Shown here: piece after piece, positions 55,658 through 63,280 of the stretch
Layout of the letters: every line of letters starts with the position of its first letter
Numbering within the stretch: position 1 is the first letter of the stretch
Origin: Pullichristensenella sp963930055
Lineage (GTDB): Bacteria > Bacillota > Clostridia > Christensenellales > Aristaeellaceae
Reading direction: 5' to 3'
NCBI GenBank assembly: GCA_963930055.1
Contig: CAWVKS010000003.1
Coordinates: 224,583 to 288,582, forward strand
DNA: 64,000 bases
The notes under the pieces: model-generated
The model's input: the letters and a program-made list of their open reading frames with translations, nothing else
Database searches by the model: none
Told to the model about the DNA's origin: nothing
Position numbers and translations under genes: made by a program

Positions 55658-55896
55658 GTTACCGGGAAGCACAGCAGGACGGCGTGACGATCCGCCGGTC
55701 GGGAAACGGCAGCACCGTGTATTACCCGCCGTGCCACATCTGCGGAAAGCCGACATTCTCACTCAACTACATGCGAAACCGCAAATACACCTGCGGGACG
55801 TGCAAGGCGGCGGCTTCGATTCGAAAAGTCGCAAGAGGACCGCATAGTTCCTCTGAGTTCCTCCGAGTTCCCCTTGATGCACACTTGAAAATGTGA
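55654..55896 (+). CDS. small zinc-ribbon phage protein
   Basis: 80 residues from GTG at 55654, overlapping the DUF1492 stop, with GGAG nearby. CHICGKPTFS and YTCGTCKAAASIRK provide CxxC pairs. An ATG start is not available in this frame near the site. Function unknown. Confidence 0.55.
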   Translation: MSYREAQQDGVTIRRSGNGSTVYYPPCHICGKPTFSLNYMRNRKYTCGTCKAAASIRKVARGPHSSSEFLRVPLDAHLKM

Positions 55897-55972
55897 TAAA
55901 GTAAAATCGTCGAAGAATATAGACAAGCCCTCGCGGGACATCTCCGCGGGGGCGTTTTTGTTGGAGGCGCGC

Positions 55973-56143
55973 ATGACACAGTCTGAGTTTCTCAAGCATT
56001 TGAAAGCGTATCGCGGCATCCTGCCCCGGCACACGCTGCTGACCCTTCGCGGGCAGGCGGTCTCCGGCGACGTGGACGGCGCAATGCGCGGGCTGGCACG
56101 CATGCTCAAAAATAAATCGGGATGTGTGCCGCCAACCGCTTGA
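55973..56143 (+). CDS. small hypothetical phage protein
   Basis: 56 residues, MTQSEFLKHLKAYRGILPRH and GQAVSGDVDGAMRGLARMLK; helical, basic. GGAGGCGCGC precedes the ATG. Homologous short genes are common near late-operon switches of clostridial phages, but no function is known to me. Confidence 0.65.
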   Translation: MTQSEFLKHLKAYRGILPRHTLLTLRGQAVSGDVDGAMRGLARMLKNKSGCVPPTA

Positions 56144-56199
56144 CTTTTTATCGGTTCAGAGCGTATATGTCACTACCCAAAACGAACGGAGGGATCAAC

Positions 56200-57030
56200 A
56201 TGACGCTACAAACGAATCCCGCGGAGCGCAGAGAAATGGTTCAAGCGATTTCGGAGCGGCTTGGCAGCCCGGCGGTTTACCTACGTACACCGACCTACGC
56301 CTACAGGATCGGCGGCCTGACGGTTGAGCGCGACGGAAGCATCATAAGCGATGACGATGCGCTGTTGGAAGCGCTCAGGCCGATGCTGATTGAACGGGGC
56401 TGGCTGACGGACGCGGAGGCATCCGTGACAAAGACGGAACCGACGGAGCAGGACTCCGAAATCACGCAGATGGAACTCAGCTTCCCGGTGGAGGACTGGA
56501 CGGTTCCGCAGCTGAAGAACTTCCTGCATACGCTGTACAGCAATCAGCACATTCTCCGCCGGATGATGCAAAGCGACGCCCTATATATCGACCGGCAGAT
56601 GATGGAGCGGCTGGATGAAGCGCAGACCCCGGCTGATTTGGAAGCCCGGCTGGCCGACGGTCTGGCGACGGGCTTGCTCAAGGGCTGTCGCATCCAGGAC
56701 GGCAGGTTCACTCTCGAGACGGTTCGGGACGACCGCGACCCGGACCGCTGGCAGGTGTACGCGACACTCCTGAGCGCAATCCTGGAGCATGCGAAGGCTG
56801 CAAAGCGCGTGTTTCTCCGGGCGGACGCAGATCCCGTGAACGAGAAGTACCGCGCCAACAGTTTTCTTATGCGCCTGGGCTTCGGCGGCCCGGAACACAA
56901 ACCGCTGCGCCGCGTACTGTTGGGCCACCTCAACGGCTACGCCGCATTCAGGAGCGCGGCAGGCATGCAGGCGCACCGGGAAAAGTACGCGCAGCTTCGC
57001 CGGAAACAGCGGGAGGAGGCGCGGCCATGA
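56200..57030 (+). CDS. phage virulence-protein-like protein
   Basis: 276 residues. NPAERREMVQAISERLGSPA, YAYRIGGLTVERDGSI, MELSFPVEDWTVPQLKNFLH and the C-terminal NSFLMRLGFGGPEHKPLRRV resemble the family often labelled virulence protein in Bacillota mobile elements; the last segment also recalls the C-terminal block CWLLRLGFIGEEF of the amidoligase at 59759-60665. GGAGGG precedes the ATG at 56200. Function unknown. Confidence 0.75.
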   Translation: MTLQTNPAERREMVQAISERLGSPAVYLRTPTYAYRIGGLTVERDGSIISDDDALLEALRPMLIERGWLTDAEASVTKTEPTEQDSEITQMELSFPVEDWTVPQLKNFLHTLYSNQHILRRMMQSDALYIDRQMMERLDEAQTPADLEARLADGLATGLLKGCRIQDGRFTLETVRDDRDPDRWQVYATLLSAILEHAKAAKRVFLRADADPVNEKYRANSFLMRLGFGGPEHKPLRRVLLGHLNGYAAFRSAAGMQAHREKYAQLRRKQREEARP

Positions 57031-57362
57031 ACGAGTGGCTCGACTGGATTTACGAGATCGCCCTCAGCCGCGTGGACACCATTGAGCGGGAACTGTACGC
57101 CCATCCGGAGCACAGTCCAAAGTTCAGCGAAGCGGTGCGGGAGCTGCACGCGGCGCTGGACGAAACGGAGGAACATCCCAACGCCGCCCTGACCGGGCGG
57201 GACGAAATCTGGATGGGCTACACCGCCGCGCTGGCGCTGGAGATGTATCTGGCCGGGGCGCGGGACGGCGGGCGCGTGTACCACGCCTTTGTCACCGGCG
57301 AACTGCCGGGCAGGGAGATTCAGGAACGGAAGGGAGAGGACGCCTGTGATCCAAATGACTGA
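57027..57362 (+). CDS. hypothetical phage protein
   Basis: 111 residues, acidic and helical: DTIERELYAHPEHSPKFSEA, TGRDEIWMGYTAALALEMYL. GGGAGGAGG precedes the ATG, which overlaps the previous stop. No family recognised with confidence. Confidence 0.72.
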   Translation: MNEWLDWIYEIALSRVDTIERELYAHPEHSPKFSEAVRELHAALDETEEHPNAALTGRDEIWMGYTAALALEMYLAGARDGGRVYHAFVTGELPGREIQERKGEDACDPND

Positions 57363-57873
57363 ACGGGCGCGGGCAAAGCTGCTTGATTTGAAAGCGCGGC
57401 AGGAAGCGGGTGTGCACATGATGTGCCCGCGCTGCGGAATGGACACCATGAAGGAGCCGATCCACACCAACGCCCTGAGCCGAAGCGCGGACGTGTATGT
57501 CTGCGACGCCTGTGGAACAACTGAGGCCGTGTTGGCGCACATGAAGCAGGATACTCCGCTCTTCCTTTGGGCAGCGTTTTGCCCCGAGAGACCGCCTGCC
57601 GATTTCGAAGCGCGCCCTGCCGCCGAAGTGCTGCCGGAAGTCACCGGCACACAGCTTGAAGAGCTGACGCGAATTTACGAGCGCTGCAGGGATGATCCGG
57701 AGAATGCCCCATGGTACCGGCTGGAAGCGTTTGAACGCTGTCCCGGCCTTACGCAGCTGTGGCCACAGCCGTTTCAGGCCAACTACCGCGCCGCGGATGG
57801 AACGGTTGCCATTCGATTCTGGAGCGACGCGAACGGACACCTCCAGATGGCCGCAAACATTCTGGAAAAATAA
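57346..57873 (+). CDS. zinc-ribbon phage protein
   Basis: 175 residues. MMCPRCGMDTMKEPIHTNAL, then VYVCDACGTTEAV, forms a four-cysteine ribbon; the rest (ELTRIYERCRDDPENAPWYR) is helical. The start is GTG at 57346 with GGAGAGG six bases before; an ATG three codons later is possible. Last gene of the early operon. Confidence 0.72.
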   Translation: MIQMTERARAKLLDLKARQEAGVHMMCPRCGMDTMKEPIHTNALSRSADVYVCDACGTTEAVLAHMKQDTPLFLWAAFCPERPPADFEARPAAEVLPEVTGTQLEELTRIYERCRDDPENAPWYRLEAFERCPGLTQLWPQPFQANYRAADGTVAIRFWSDANGHLQMAANILEK

Positions 57874-57892
57874 TTCTCCGGTAGATTTGAAA

Positions 57893-57921
57893 GCATCAGG
57901 CAGTTTTGCCTGGTGCTTTTG
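57893..57921 (+). terminator. terminator of the prophage early operon
   Basis: GCATCAGGCA/TGCCTGGTGC, a 10-bp stem with one G:T pair and a 4-base loop, followed by TTTTG, 19 bases after the stop at 57873. Confidence 0.85.
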
Positions 57922-58052
57922 TCGTCGGCGCGTTGGCCCGCGTCGCGACCACGTTGCCGCCACGGGCCGCGCCTGACCTGCCGCGCGAATCGCTGCCCGG
58001 CCTGATTTCAAAGCCCGACACGCGCCCACGTGCGGCGAATTCCGCGCAACAG

Positions 58053-58075
58053 AAAAAACCGCCCGCAGGCGGTCC
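58053..58075 (-). terminator. terminator of the amidoligase operon
   Basis: Minus strand CCGCC/GGCGG stem followed by TTTTTTCT, about 30 bases after the amidotransferase stop; converges with the terminator at 57893-57921. The bases between hold two degenerate 11-bp repeats and no gene. Confidence 0.85.
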
Positions 58076-58104
58076 TTCCTGATTGGAAAGCCCGGGCCGG
58101 ACGG

Positions 58105-58692
58105 TCAGGCTCCCCATTGCCGGTAGCTTCCGTTGCTGAACAGCAGCCCACGCTCATGGATGAACGCGCCCACTGTAGCGACGTAACCGCCGCCGTCCAT
58201 GATGGCGAATTTGGATTGCGCCAGTTGGTAGACGACGCTGAGCTTGCGCCGGTCGCGCAGGTCGGCGCGTGTGTGCAGGATTTGGGAGAGATAGTCGGCG
58301 ACGAAGATGGCGGTGTCGCTGTAGCGTTTGTTGTTCGGGTCGCTGGTCAGGCGGATGATTCCGTTGTGTGCTACGCCGATGCGGCAGCTCTGGTCGAGAC
58401 TGCGCAGGCGGCCCGGCTGATTTGAAAGCGGAAACGGATGGGTCATCTCGGGGTTCACGCCCGCCTGCGTGCTGATTCGAAAGTGGTACACCACGCTGTC
58501 GGCAGCGGTGAAGTGTTCCTCGCGGATGGCGCGCAGGTAATCGTCCGGATTCATGAACCCCTTGTGGATGATGACCCTGCCGCCGCGGGCGAACATGTAC
58601 CCCGCGCCGTGGGGGTTGTGGTGGAACATGGTTCGGATGGTGGATTCGTCCGGCTGGCAAATGCCGGATTTGGAAACGCAGATGATGCACAT
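58105..58692 (-). CDS. class-II glutamine amidotransferase-like protein
   Basis: 195 residues. The protein begins MCIICVSKSG; Cys2 would become the N-terminal catalytic nucleophile after methionine removal, as in Ntn-type GATase II. HNPHGAGYMFARGG, YHFRISTQAG and GVAHNGII are the matching core segments (RISTQ and HNGI contact glutamine). AAAGGAGG precedes the ATG. Last gene of the amidoligase operon, where it could supply ammonia or act as an amidohydrolase. Confidence 0.88.
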   Translation of the reverse strand: MCIICVSKSGICQPDESTIRTMFHHNPHGAGYMFARGGRVIIHKGFMNPDDYLRAIREEHFTAADSVVYHFRISTQAGVNPEMTHPFPLSNQPGRLRSLDQSCRIGVAHNGIIRLTSDPNNKRYSDTAIFVADYLSQILHTRADLRDRRKLSVVYQLAQSKFAIMDGGGYVATVGAFIHERGLLFSNGSYRQWGA

Positions 58693-58849
58693 GATGGTAT
58701 CCTCCTTTGTGTGCCGGATTTGAAAGCTCCGGGCGTGTTGGTATTCATCACTCTGTGGGGCGGGAAAGTCAAGGGGATGTGTGTCTCTCTGGCGCTGAAT
58801 CTGGGAATGGTTGGAGACTGTGTGAAGCTGATCTCTGAGCAGGGTGGAT

Positions 58850-59083
58850 TCAGAAGCTGTACCGCTCGCCAAGGGTTAGCCGGGCGAGGCTGCGCTCGGT
58901 ATCTTCCTCCCAGTTGTGTTCGGCCAGCTCGATTTCGGAGTACAGGTCGGCGCTGTCGGGCTCGGCGAAGAGCCGGAAGGCGTTCCAGGCATCCGCAAGG
59001 CTGATGTGCTCCTGTTCCTCATAGGGGAAACCTGAATCGGAACCGCGATGTGTGAAACGGATGATGTAGGTGATGCCGGGCAT
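58850..59083 (-). CDS. hypothetical acidic protein of the amidoligase operon
   Basis: 77 residues, MPGITYIIRFTHRGSDSGFP then an acidic helix-rich part (ELAEHNWEEDTERSL). GGAGG precedes the ATG. No family recognised; small acidic proteins of such operons are candidate substrates or regulators of the ligase. Confidence 0.65.
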   Translation of the reverse strand: MPGITYIIRFTHRGSDSGFPYEEQEHISLADAWNAFRLFAEPDSADLYSEIELAEHNWEEDTERSLARLTLGERYSF

Positions 59084-59127
59084 GGGATGTACCTCCTTCT
59101 TGATTTGAAAGCTGTGTCACCGGAGGC

Positions 59128-59334
59128 TTACTCGTCTTCGGAGCCATCCTCGTAGTTCTCTTCGAAATCCGTCCAGGTGATGCCGCCGTAGGTGTACCCG
59201 CCGTCGTGTCTGAGGTAGACCTGTGCGTCCTCGTCGAACTCCCGCAGGGCGTCGATCAGCTCGCCGACGGTCATGGTGTGCCGGATCTGGTCGGGCGCGT
59301 AGCCCGTGCGATTGGCGTTGATGTACAGTTTCAT
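59128..59334 (-). CDS. hypothetical acidic protein of the amidoligase operon
   Basis: 68 residues, MKLYINANRTGYAPDQIRHT, VGELIDALREFDEDAQVYLR, and a very acidic tail FEENYEDGSEDE. The middle resembles small phage/plasmid proteins that start with a TVGELIDAL helix. AAGGAGG precedes the ATG. Confidence 0.65.
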   Translation of the reverse strand: MKLYINANRTGYAPDQIRHTMTVGELIDALREFDEDAQVYLRHDGGYTYGGITWTDFEENYEDGSEDE

Positions 59335-59417
59335 GGTGTGTGCCTCCTTCTTGATTTGGGAACTGTGCGGCTCCCGCGACCGGCTGCGCCGGTTTCGGCC
59401 TGTGCCAGAGGCCATCG

Positions 59418-59726
59418 TCAGGCGGGTTTGCGCTGTGTGCGGAGAAACCGGCGGTGCTCGATTTGAATCCGCTCGGTGAGGCGGCGTTCGAACTCTTCTT
59501 CTCCAGCCTCGGTCAGCACACGGTGGCTGTATCCGTACTCGTAGCTGTGCCGGGTCAGGTCCCAGCGGCTCCGCGCCCAGCCGGGCAGGTCGCCGTCGTT
59601 GTAGTAGCGGTAGTAGCTGTGGAAGAGGAGCTGGCTGGCCTTGGTGTATTTGAAAGCCGCAGCTTCCATTTCGTCGTAGAGCGCCTGTGCCGCGCCGTTG
59701 GAATTCCAGTATCTGTGCTTGTTCAT
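59418..59726 (-). CDS. hypothetical protein of the amidoligase operon
   Basis: 102 residues, MNKHRYWNSNGAAQALYDEM, LLFHSYYRYYNDGDLPGW, SYEYGYSHRVLTEAGEEEFE; Tyr-rich and charged. AAGGAGG precedes the ATG. No family recognised. Confidence 0.65.
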   Translation of the reverse strand: MNKHRYWNSNGAAQALYDEMEAAAFKYTKASQLLFHSYYRYYNDGDLPGWARSRWDLTRHSYEYGYSHRVLTEAGEEEFERRLTERIQIEHRRFLRTQRKPA

Positions 59727-59758
59727 GGGTGTACCTCCTTCTCGATTTGAAAGCTGTG

Positions 59759-60665
59759 TCAGGAAGCCCGGGGAGCGGACTCCGCCTGTCGCCATGCGGC
59801 GTTGCCGGGCAGGCGCTTGGTCAGGTGTTCCCGTGCGACCTCGAATTCCTCGCCGATGAACCCCAGCCGCAGGAGCCAGCACCGGAAGGTGTACTTGGGG
59901 TTGTCGGTGATGGGCCGTGTCGGGCTGGCGGATTTGGAAGCCAGCGCCTGATGGGAAATGGCGAGGCAAAGCTGGATGTAGGCTTTGATTTCGCCTGCGT
60001 GGAGTGTGCCGTTGAAGGCGCGGAATTCGATGGTGTGCGCGGGCCGCTCAGTGGAAAAGGCCGCGTGCAGATTCAGGAGGTGGTAGCGGCTGGTGTCGTA
60101 GTGGGAAGCGGCGCGCCGCCGCCAGTCCTGCCCGCTGTACCCGCCGTTGGCACGGTACCAAAGCTGTGCCAGCGCCTCCATGGTGCCGGGCTTGCGGCGG
60201 TTGAGCTCGGTGAGGAACACCGGCTCCACCGGCTGGCACCAGCGGCCCCGTCGTTCCGGCGAGATTCCCAGCGCCTGTGTCAGAAGGTCCTCCTTGGCGT
60301 TGACGATGTTCACCAGCCGCCGCAGGCTCTGCGGGGTGTGTTCGCCGAGGCCGACGTGGATGTGAATGCCGCAGGAGGCGTCGGCCTTCGCGCCGGCCCT
60401 GCGCAGAGCGCGGACCACCAGCTGGACCATCTCGATGTCCTCCCAGCGGCACACCGGGCTGACCACCTCGGCGGAGGGGGTCGGTGACCGACCCATCGCT
60501 TTCCACTGTCCACTCCCGCCCGTCGGGCATAGGGACCTTCCAGTCGTCAAGGTGCCGCCCGACATGGCGGGCTGTGGTTCCGAAGAGCGCCGCAAGGGCG
60601 CGGGCTGTGCGTTCGCGGCCGAGACCGGTGGTTTCGATCTCGATGCCGAAGGTCTGGTTTTTCAT
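59759..60665 (-). CDS. amidoligase (Amidoligase_2 family), frameshifted as given
   Basis: 301 residues after repair. N-terminal TFGIEIETTGLG carries the paired acidic residues of the glutamine-synthetase-like fold; WTVESDGSV, CGIHIHVGLGEHTPQ and HTIEFRAFNGTLHAGEIKAY are further family motifs. One extra base in GGGGG (plus) at 60477-60481 breaks the frame; correction gives VTDPSAEVVSPVCRWEDI. Family members join amines to carboxylates with ATP, making modified peptides or small metabolites. AAAGGAG precedes the start. Confidence 0.9.
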
Positions 60666-60687
60666 GGGGACACACTCCTTTCGCGGG

Positions 60688-60945
60688 TTAGCGGCGGATT
60701 ACGTGCCCGGCGCTTTCGGCGAGGGCGACAAGGTCGTCGGCCACCCCGTCGGTGTAGTCGGCAGTCCGTTCGTCGCCAAGGGCGCGGGCGGCCTGTGCGG
60801 CGGCGCGGGCGGCCCAGTAGGCGGCGTCCCCCAAGGCCCAGGCGGCGGGGTCGTTGGTGAGGCGCAGGGCGTCGAGGGCGGCGCGGGCGGCGAGTTGGGT
60901 TGCGGCGGCGGCGTACGCGAGGGCGCGGCTTGCGTTTTCGTTCAT
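60688..60945 (-). CDS. alanine-rich hypothetical protein, first gene of the amidoligase operon
   Basis: 85 residues, about 40 percent alanine in helices (RALAYAAAATQLAARAALDA). The composition recalls Ala-rich phage proteins of unknown role. AAAGGAG precedes the ATG. Coding probability is good, function unknown. Confidence 0.6.
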   Translation of the reverse strand: MNENASRALAYAAAATQLAARAALDALRLTNDPAAWALGDAAYWAARAAAQAARALGDERTADYTDGVADDLVALAESAGHVIRR

Positions 60946-61503
60946 GGGGTTGCTCCTTTGCCCGGCGGCTTTTCCCGCCCGCGGCGGCGGCTCCGGGGGG
61001 CGACCTTCGCCTTTTCCGGCCCGCGACACATTCATCGCTCTTTTCGGGCAAAAAAGCAAGATAACAAACGCCGTAGTTTTTGCGTCGTTTGGGATACGCG
61101 CAAAACGGGCAAGCCCGCCTTACGCGTATAAAAGAAGCCCTTTTTCGCGCCGCCGGGCCCGCCCCCGTGTACCCCGCCGGAAGGGCGCCGCTCGGTGCTT
61201 TCGCGCTTTGCCGTGGAGAAGTCCCAGTGGGCAGGTCGGCTTTCGCGCTTCACCATGCGAAAGGGAGGGGGGTGGTCGGATTCTTTCACCCCACAGCTGG
61301 AGACCGCCGCGCCCTCTCGTGCGAATTTTCGCGGAATTGCCGACCGGGGGTATCGCCCCAAAAACACAAAAAGCGCGCCCGTGTAGGCACGCATTGCCAG
61401 TGAACATCCGTATACCGGTAGTTTTTCGCACCGGTACGCTTCATATTTACCCTACTCCCCCCGCAATAGCAAGATAATTTCCTGATAAAGCTCGGAGGTC
61501 AGC
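60946..61503. other. 558-bp gene-free region upstream of the methylase/terminase genes
   Basis: No frame here looks coding on either strand. It contains repeated TTTTCGCGCC, TTTCGCGCTT and TTTTCGCGG words (61141, 61197, 61234 and 61326 areas) and ends with GGAGG before the methylase. Being just before the late genes, it may hold the promoters of the two divergent operons, the DUF1492-responsive site and possibly the packaging (cos/pac) site. Confidence 0.45.
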
Positions 61504-62754
61504 ATGAACACTCAGATGAATTTGAAGCGCATCGCTATCGACCGGCTCAAGCCCGCGAAATACAATCCCCGCAAAGACCTCAAGCCCGGCGATCCTGCCT
61601 ATGAAAAGATCAGGCGCAGCCTGCATGACTTTGGCTATGTCGATCCCGTGATCTGGAACGAGGTCACGGGCAACATCGTCGGTGGGCATCAGCGCTACAA
61701 GGTGCTGGTCGCCGAGGGCGCGACGGAGATCGACTGCGTGGTCGTGCATATCGAGGACCCGCAGGATGAGAAGGCGCTCAACATTGCACTCAACAAGGCC
61801 GTGGGCGAATGGGAGCCGGCAGCGCTGGCTGATCTGTTGGCTGACCTGCAGTCCTCGGGCTATGACCTCGGCGCGACCGGCTTTGACGCCGCCGAAGTGG
61901 ACGACTTATTCTCCAAGGTACACGACAAGGATGTGTCCGACGATGACTGCGACATCGACCCGGAGGAGATCATGCCTTTCGTGGAGCCGGGTGACGTCTG
62001 GACGCTGGGCCGCCACCGCATGGTCTGCGGAGATGCCACCAACGCGGACGATGTCAATCTGCTCATGGCCGGCCTCAGGGCCAACCTTATTGTCACCGAT
62101 CCGCCCTATAACGTCGCCTACCAGAGCGCAGACGGAAAGTCCATTCAGAACGACAGCATGGCGGACGGCAAGTTCTATGAATTCCTGCTGGCGGCCTTCC
62201 GCAACATGGCCGCGCATCTGGCCGAGGGCGGCAGCGCTTACATCTTCCACGCGGATACCGAGGGACTGAATTTCCGCCGCGCGTTCAAGGAGGCAGGTTT
62301 CCACATCAGCGGCGTGTGCATCTGGGTGAAAAACAGCCTCGTGCTGGGGCGCTCGCCCTACCAGTGGCAGCATGAGCCGGTGCTGTTTGGATGGCTGCCC
62401 AACGGCAAGCACAAGTGGTTTGCCGACCGCAAGCAGACAACGATTTGGAACTTTGATAAGCCCAAGCACTCCAAGGAGCATCCCACGATGAAGCCGATTC
62501 CGCTGCTGGCCTATCCCATCAAAAACAGCTCCGCGCCCAACGGCGTGGTCATGGATCTGTTCGGCGGCAGCGGTTCCACGCTGATTGCCTGCGAGCAGAC
62601 TGACCGCATCTGCCGGACGATGGAACTCGACCCCAAGTATGCCAGCGTCATCGTGCAGCGGTTCATTGAACTGGTTGGCAGCGATGAAGAAGTGTGCGTG
62701 GAGCGGAATGGAGAGGTCATAAAACACAGCCAACTTGACCTGACAGGCAAGTAA
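61504..62754 (+). CDS. ParB-domain DNA modification methylase
   Basis: 416 residues. The N-terminal ParB/Srx-like domain (RLKPAKYNPRKDLK, GNIVGGHQRYKVL) is fused to a class-beta N6-adenine/N4-cytosine methylase with motif IV LIVTDPPYNVAY and motif I MDLFGGSGSTLIA. GGAGG lies eight bases before the ATG. No restriction partner, so it is an orphan phage methylase, likely protecting phage DNA before packaging. Confidence 0.95.
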   Translation: MNTQMNLKRIAIDRLKPAKYNPRKDLKPGDPAYEKIRRSLHDFGYVDPVIWNEVTGNIVGGHQRYKVLVAEGATEIDCVVVHIEDPQDEKALNIALNKAVGEWEPAALADLLADLQSSGYDLGATGFDAAEVDDLFSKVHDKDVSDDDCDIDPEEIMPFVEPGDVWTLGRHRMVCGDATNADDVNLLMAGLRANLIVTDPPYNVAYQSADGKSIQNDSMADGKFYEFLLAAFRNMAAHLAEGGSAYIFHADTEGLNFRRAFKEAGFHISGVCIWVKNSLVLGRSPYQWQHEPVLFGWLPNGKHKWFADRKQTTIWNFDKPKHSKEHPTMKPIPLLAYPIKNSSAPNGVVMDLFGGSGSTLIACEQTDRICRTMELDPKYASVIVQRFIELVGSDEEVCVERNGEVIKHSQLDLTGK

Positions 62755-62788
62755 TGCGCAGAAAAACACAGAGAGGAGGTGCGTACCC

Positions 62789-63280
62789 ATGGCGGCCAGG
62801 GGCAGGAAGCCCAAGCCCACAGCGCTGAAAGTGCTGGAGGGCAACCCGGGCAAACGTCCGCTCAACGACCACGAGCCCATCCCGCCGAAGGGAGAATTAA
62901 AGTGCCCATCGTGGCTCCTGCCCGAGGCCAAAAAGGAATGGAAGCGCCTGGCGTCCTCACTGGAGGCGATGGGCGTTTTGACCATGGCCGACCTGACGGC
63001 TTTCGCGGGCTACTGTCAGGCGTATGCCCGCTGGAAGGAAGCCGAGGAGTTCATCACCCAGCACGGCAGCATCTTCAAGACCCCCTCCGGCTATGTGCAG
63101 CAGGTGCCGCAGGTCAGCATCGCCCAGCAGAACCTGAAGATCATGCAGTCTTTCTGCTCGGACTTTGGCTTGACCCCCGCTACCCGCGCGCGCATCATCG
63201 CCGGCGGCAGCGGCACGGAGGACGTCTCGGAAGATCCCATGGAAAAGCTGCTGAAGGGAGGCTGGCAGGATGACCGATGA
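62789..63280 (+). CDS. terS: phage terminase small subunit, P27 family
   Basis: 163 residues. MAARGRKPKPTALKVLEGNP, then LPEAKKEWKRLASSLEAMGV and LTMADLTAFAGYCQAYARWK match P27-type TerS, the DNA-recognition subunit of headful/cos packaging. GGAGGTGCG precedes the ATG. The stop overlaps the TerL start. Confidence 0.95.
   Translation: MAARGRKPKPTALKVLEGNPGKRPLNDHEPIPPKGELKCPSWLLPEAKKEWKRLASSLEAMGVLTMADLTAFAGYCQAYARWKEAEEFITQHGSIFKTPSGYVQQVPQVSIAQQNLKIMQSFCSDFGLTPATRARIIAGGSGTEDVSEDPMEKLLKGGWQDDR

Larger units (their letters stand above)
57385..59941 (+). repeat. dispersed 11-bp repeat, consensus GATTTGAAAGC
   Basis: Exact copies on the plus strand start at 57385, 57884, 58419, 58717, 59102 and 59744. 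Copies with one to three changes start at 57601, 58004, 58081, 58474, 58667, 58847, 59353, 59460, 59647 and 59931, plus 56635 outside the interval. All share one orientation although genes on both strands and intergenic gaps are covered. Three sit just before ribosome sites of the antisense operon. Confidence 0.7.

Noticed and set aside
57385..59941. CRISPR array made of the 11-bp repeats
   Set aside because: Copies are too short, irregularly spaced by about 50 to 340 bases, and lie inside genes; no cas genes are present.
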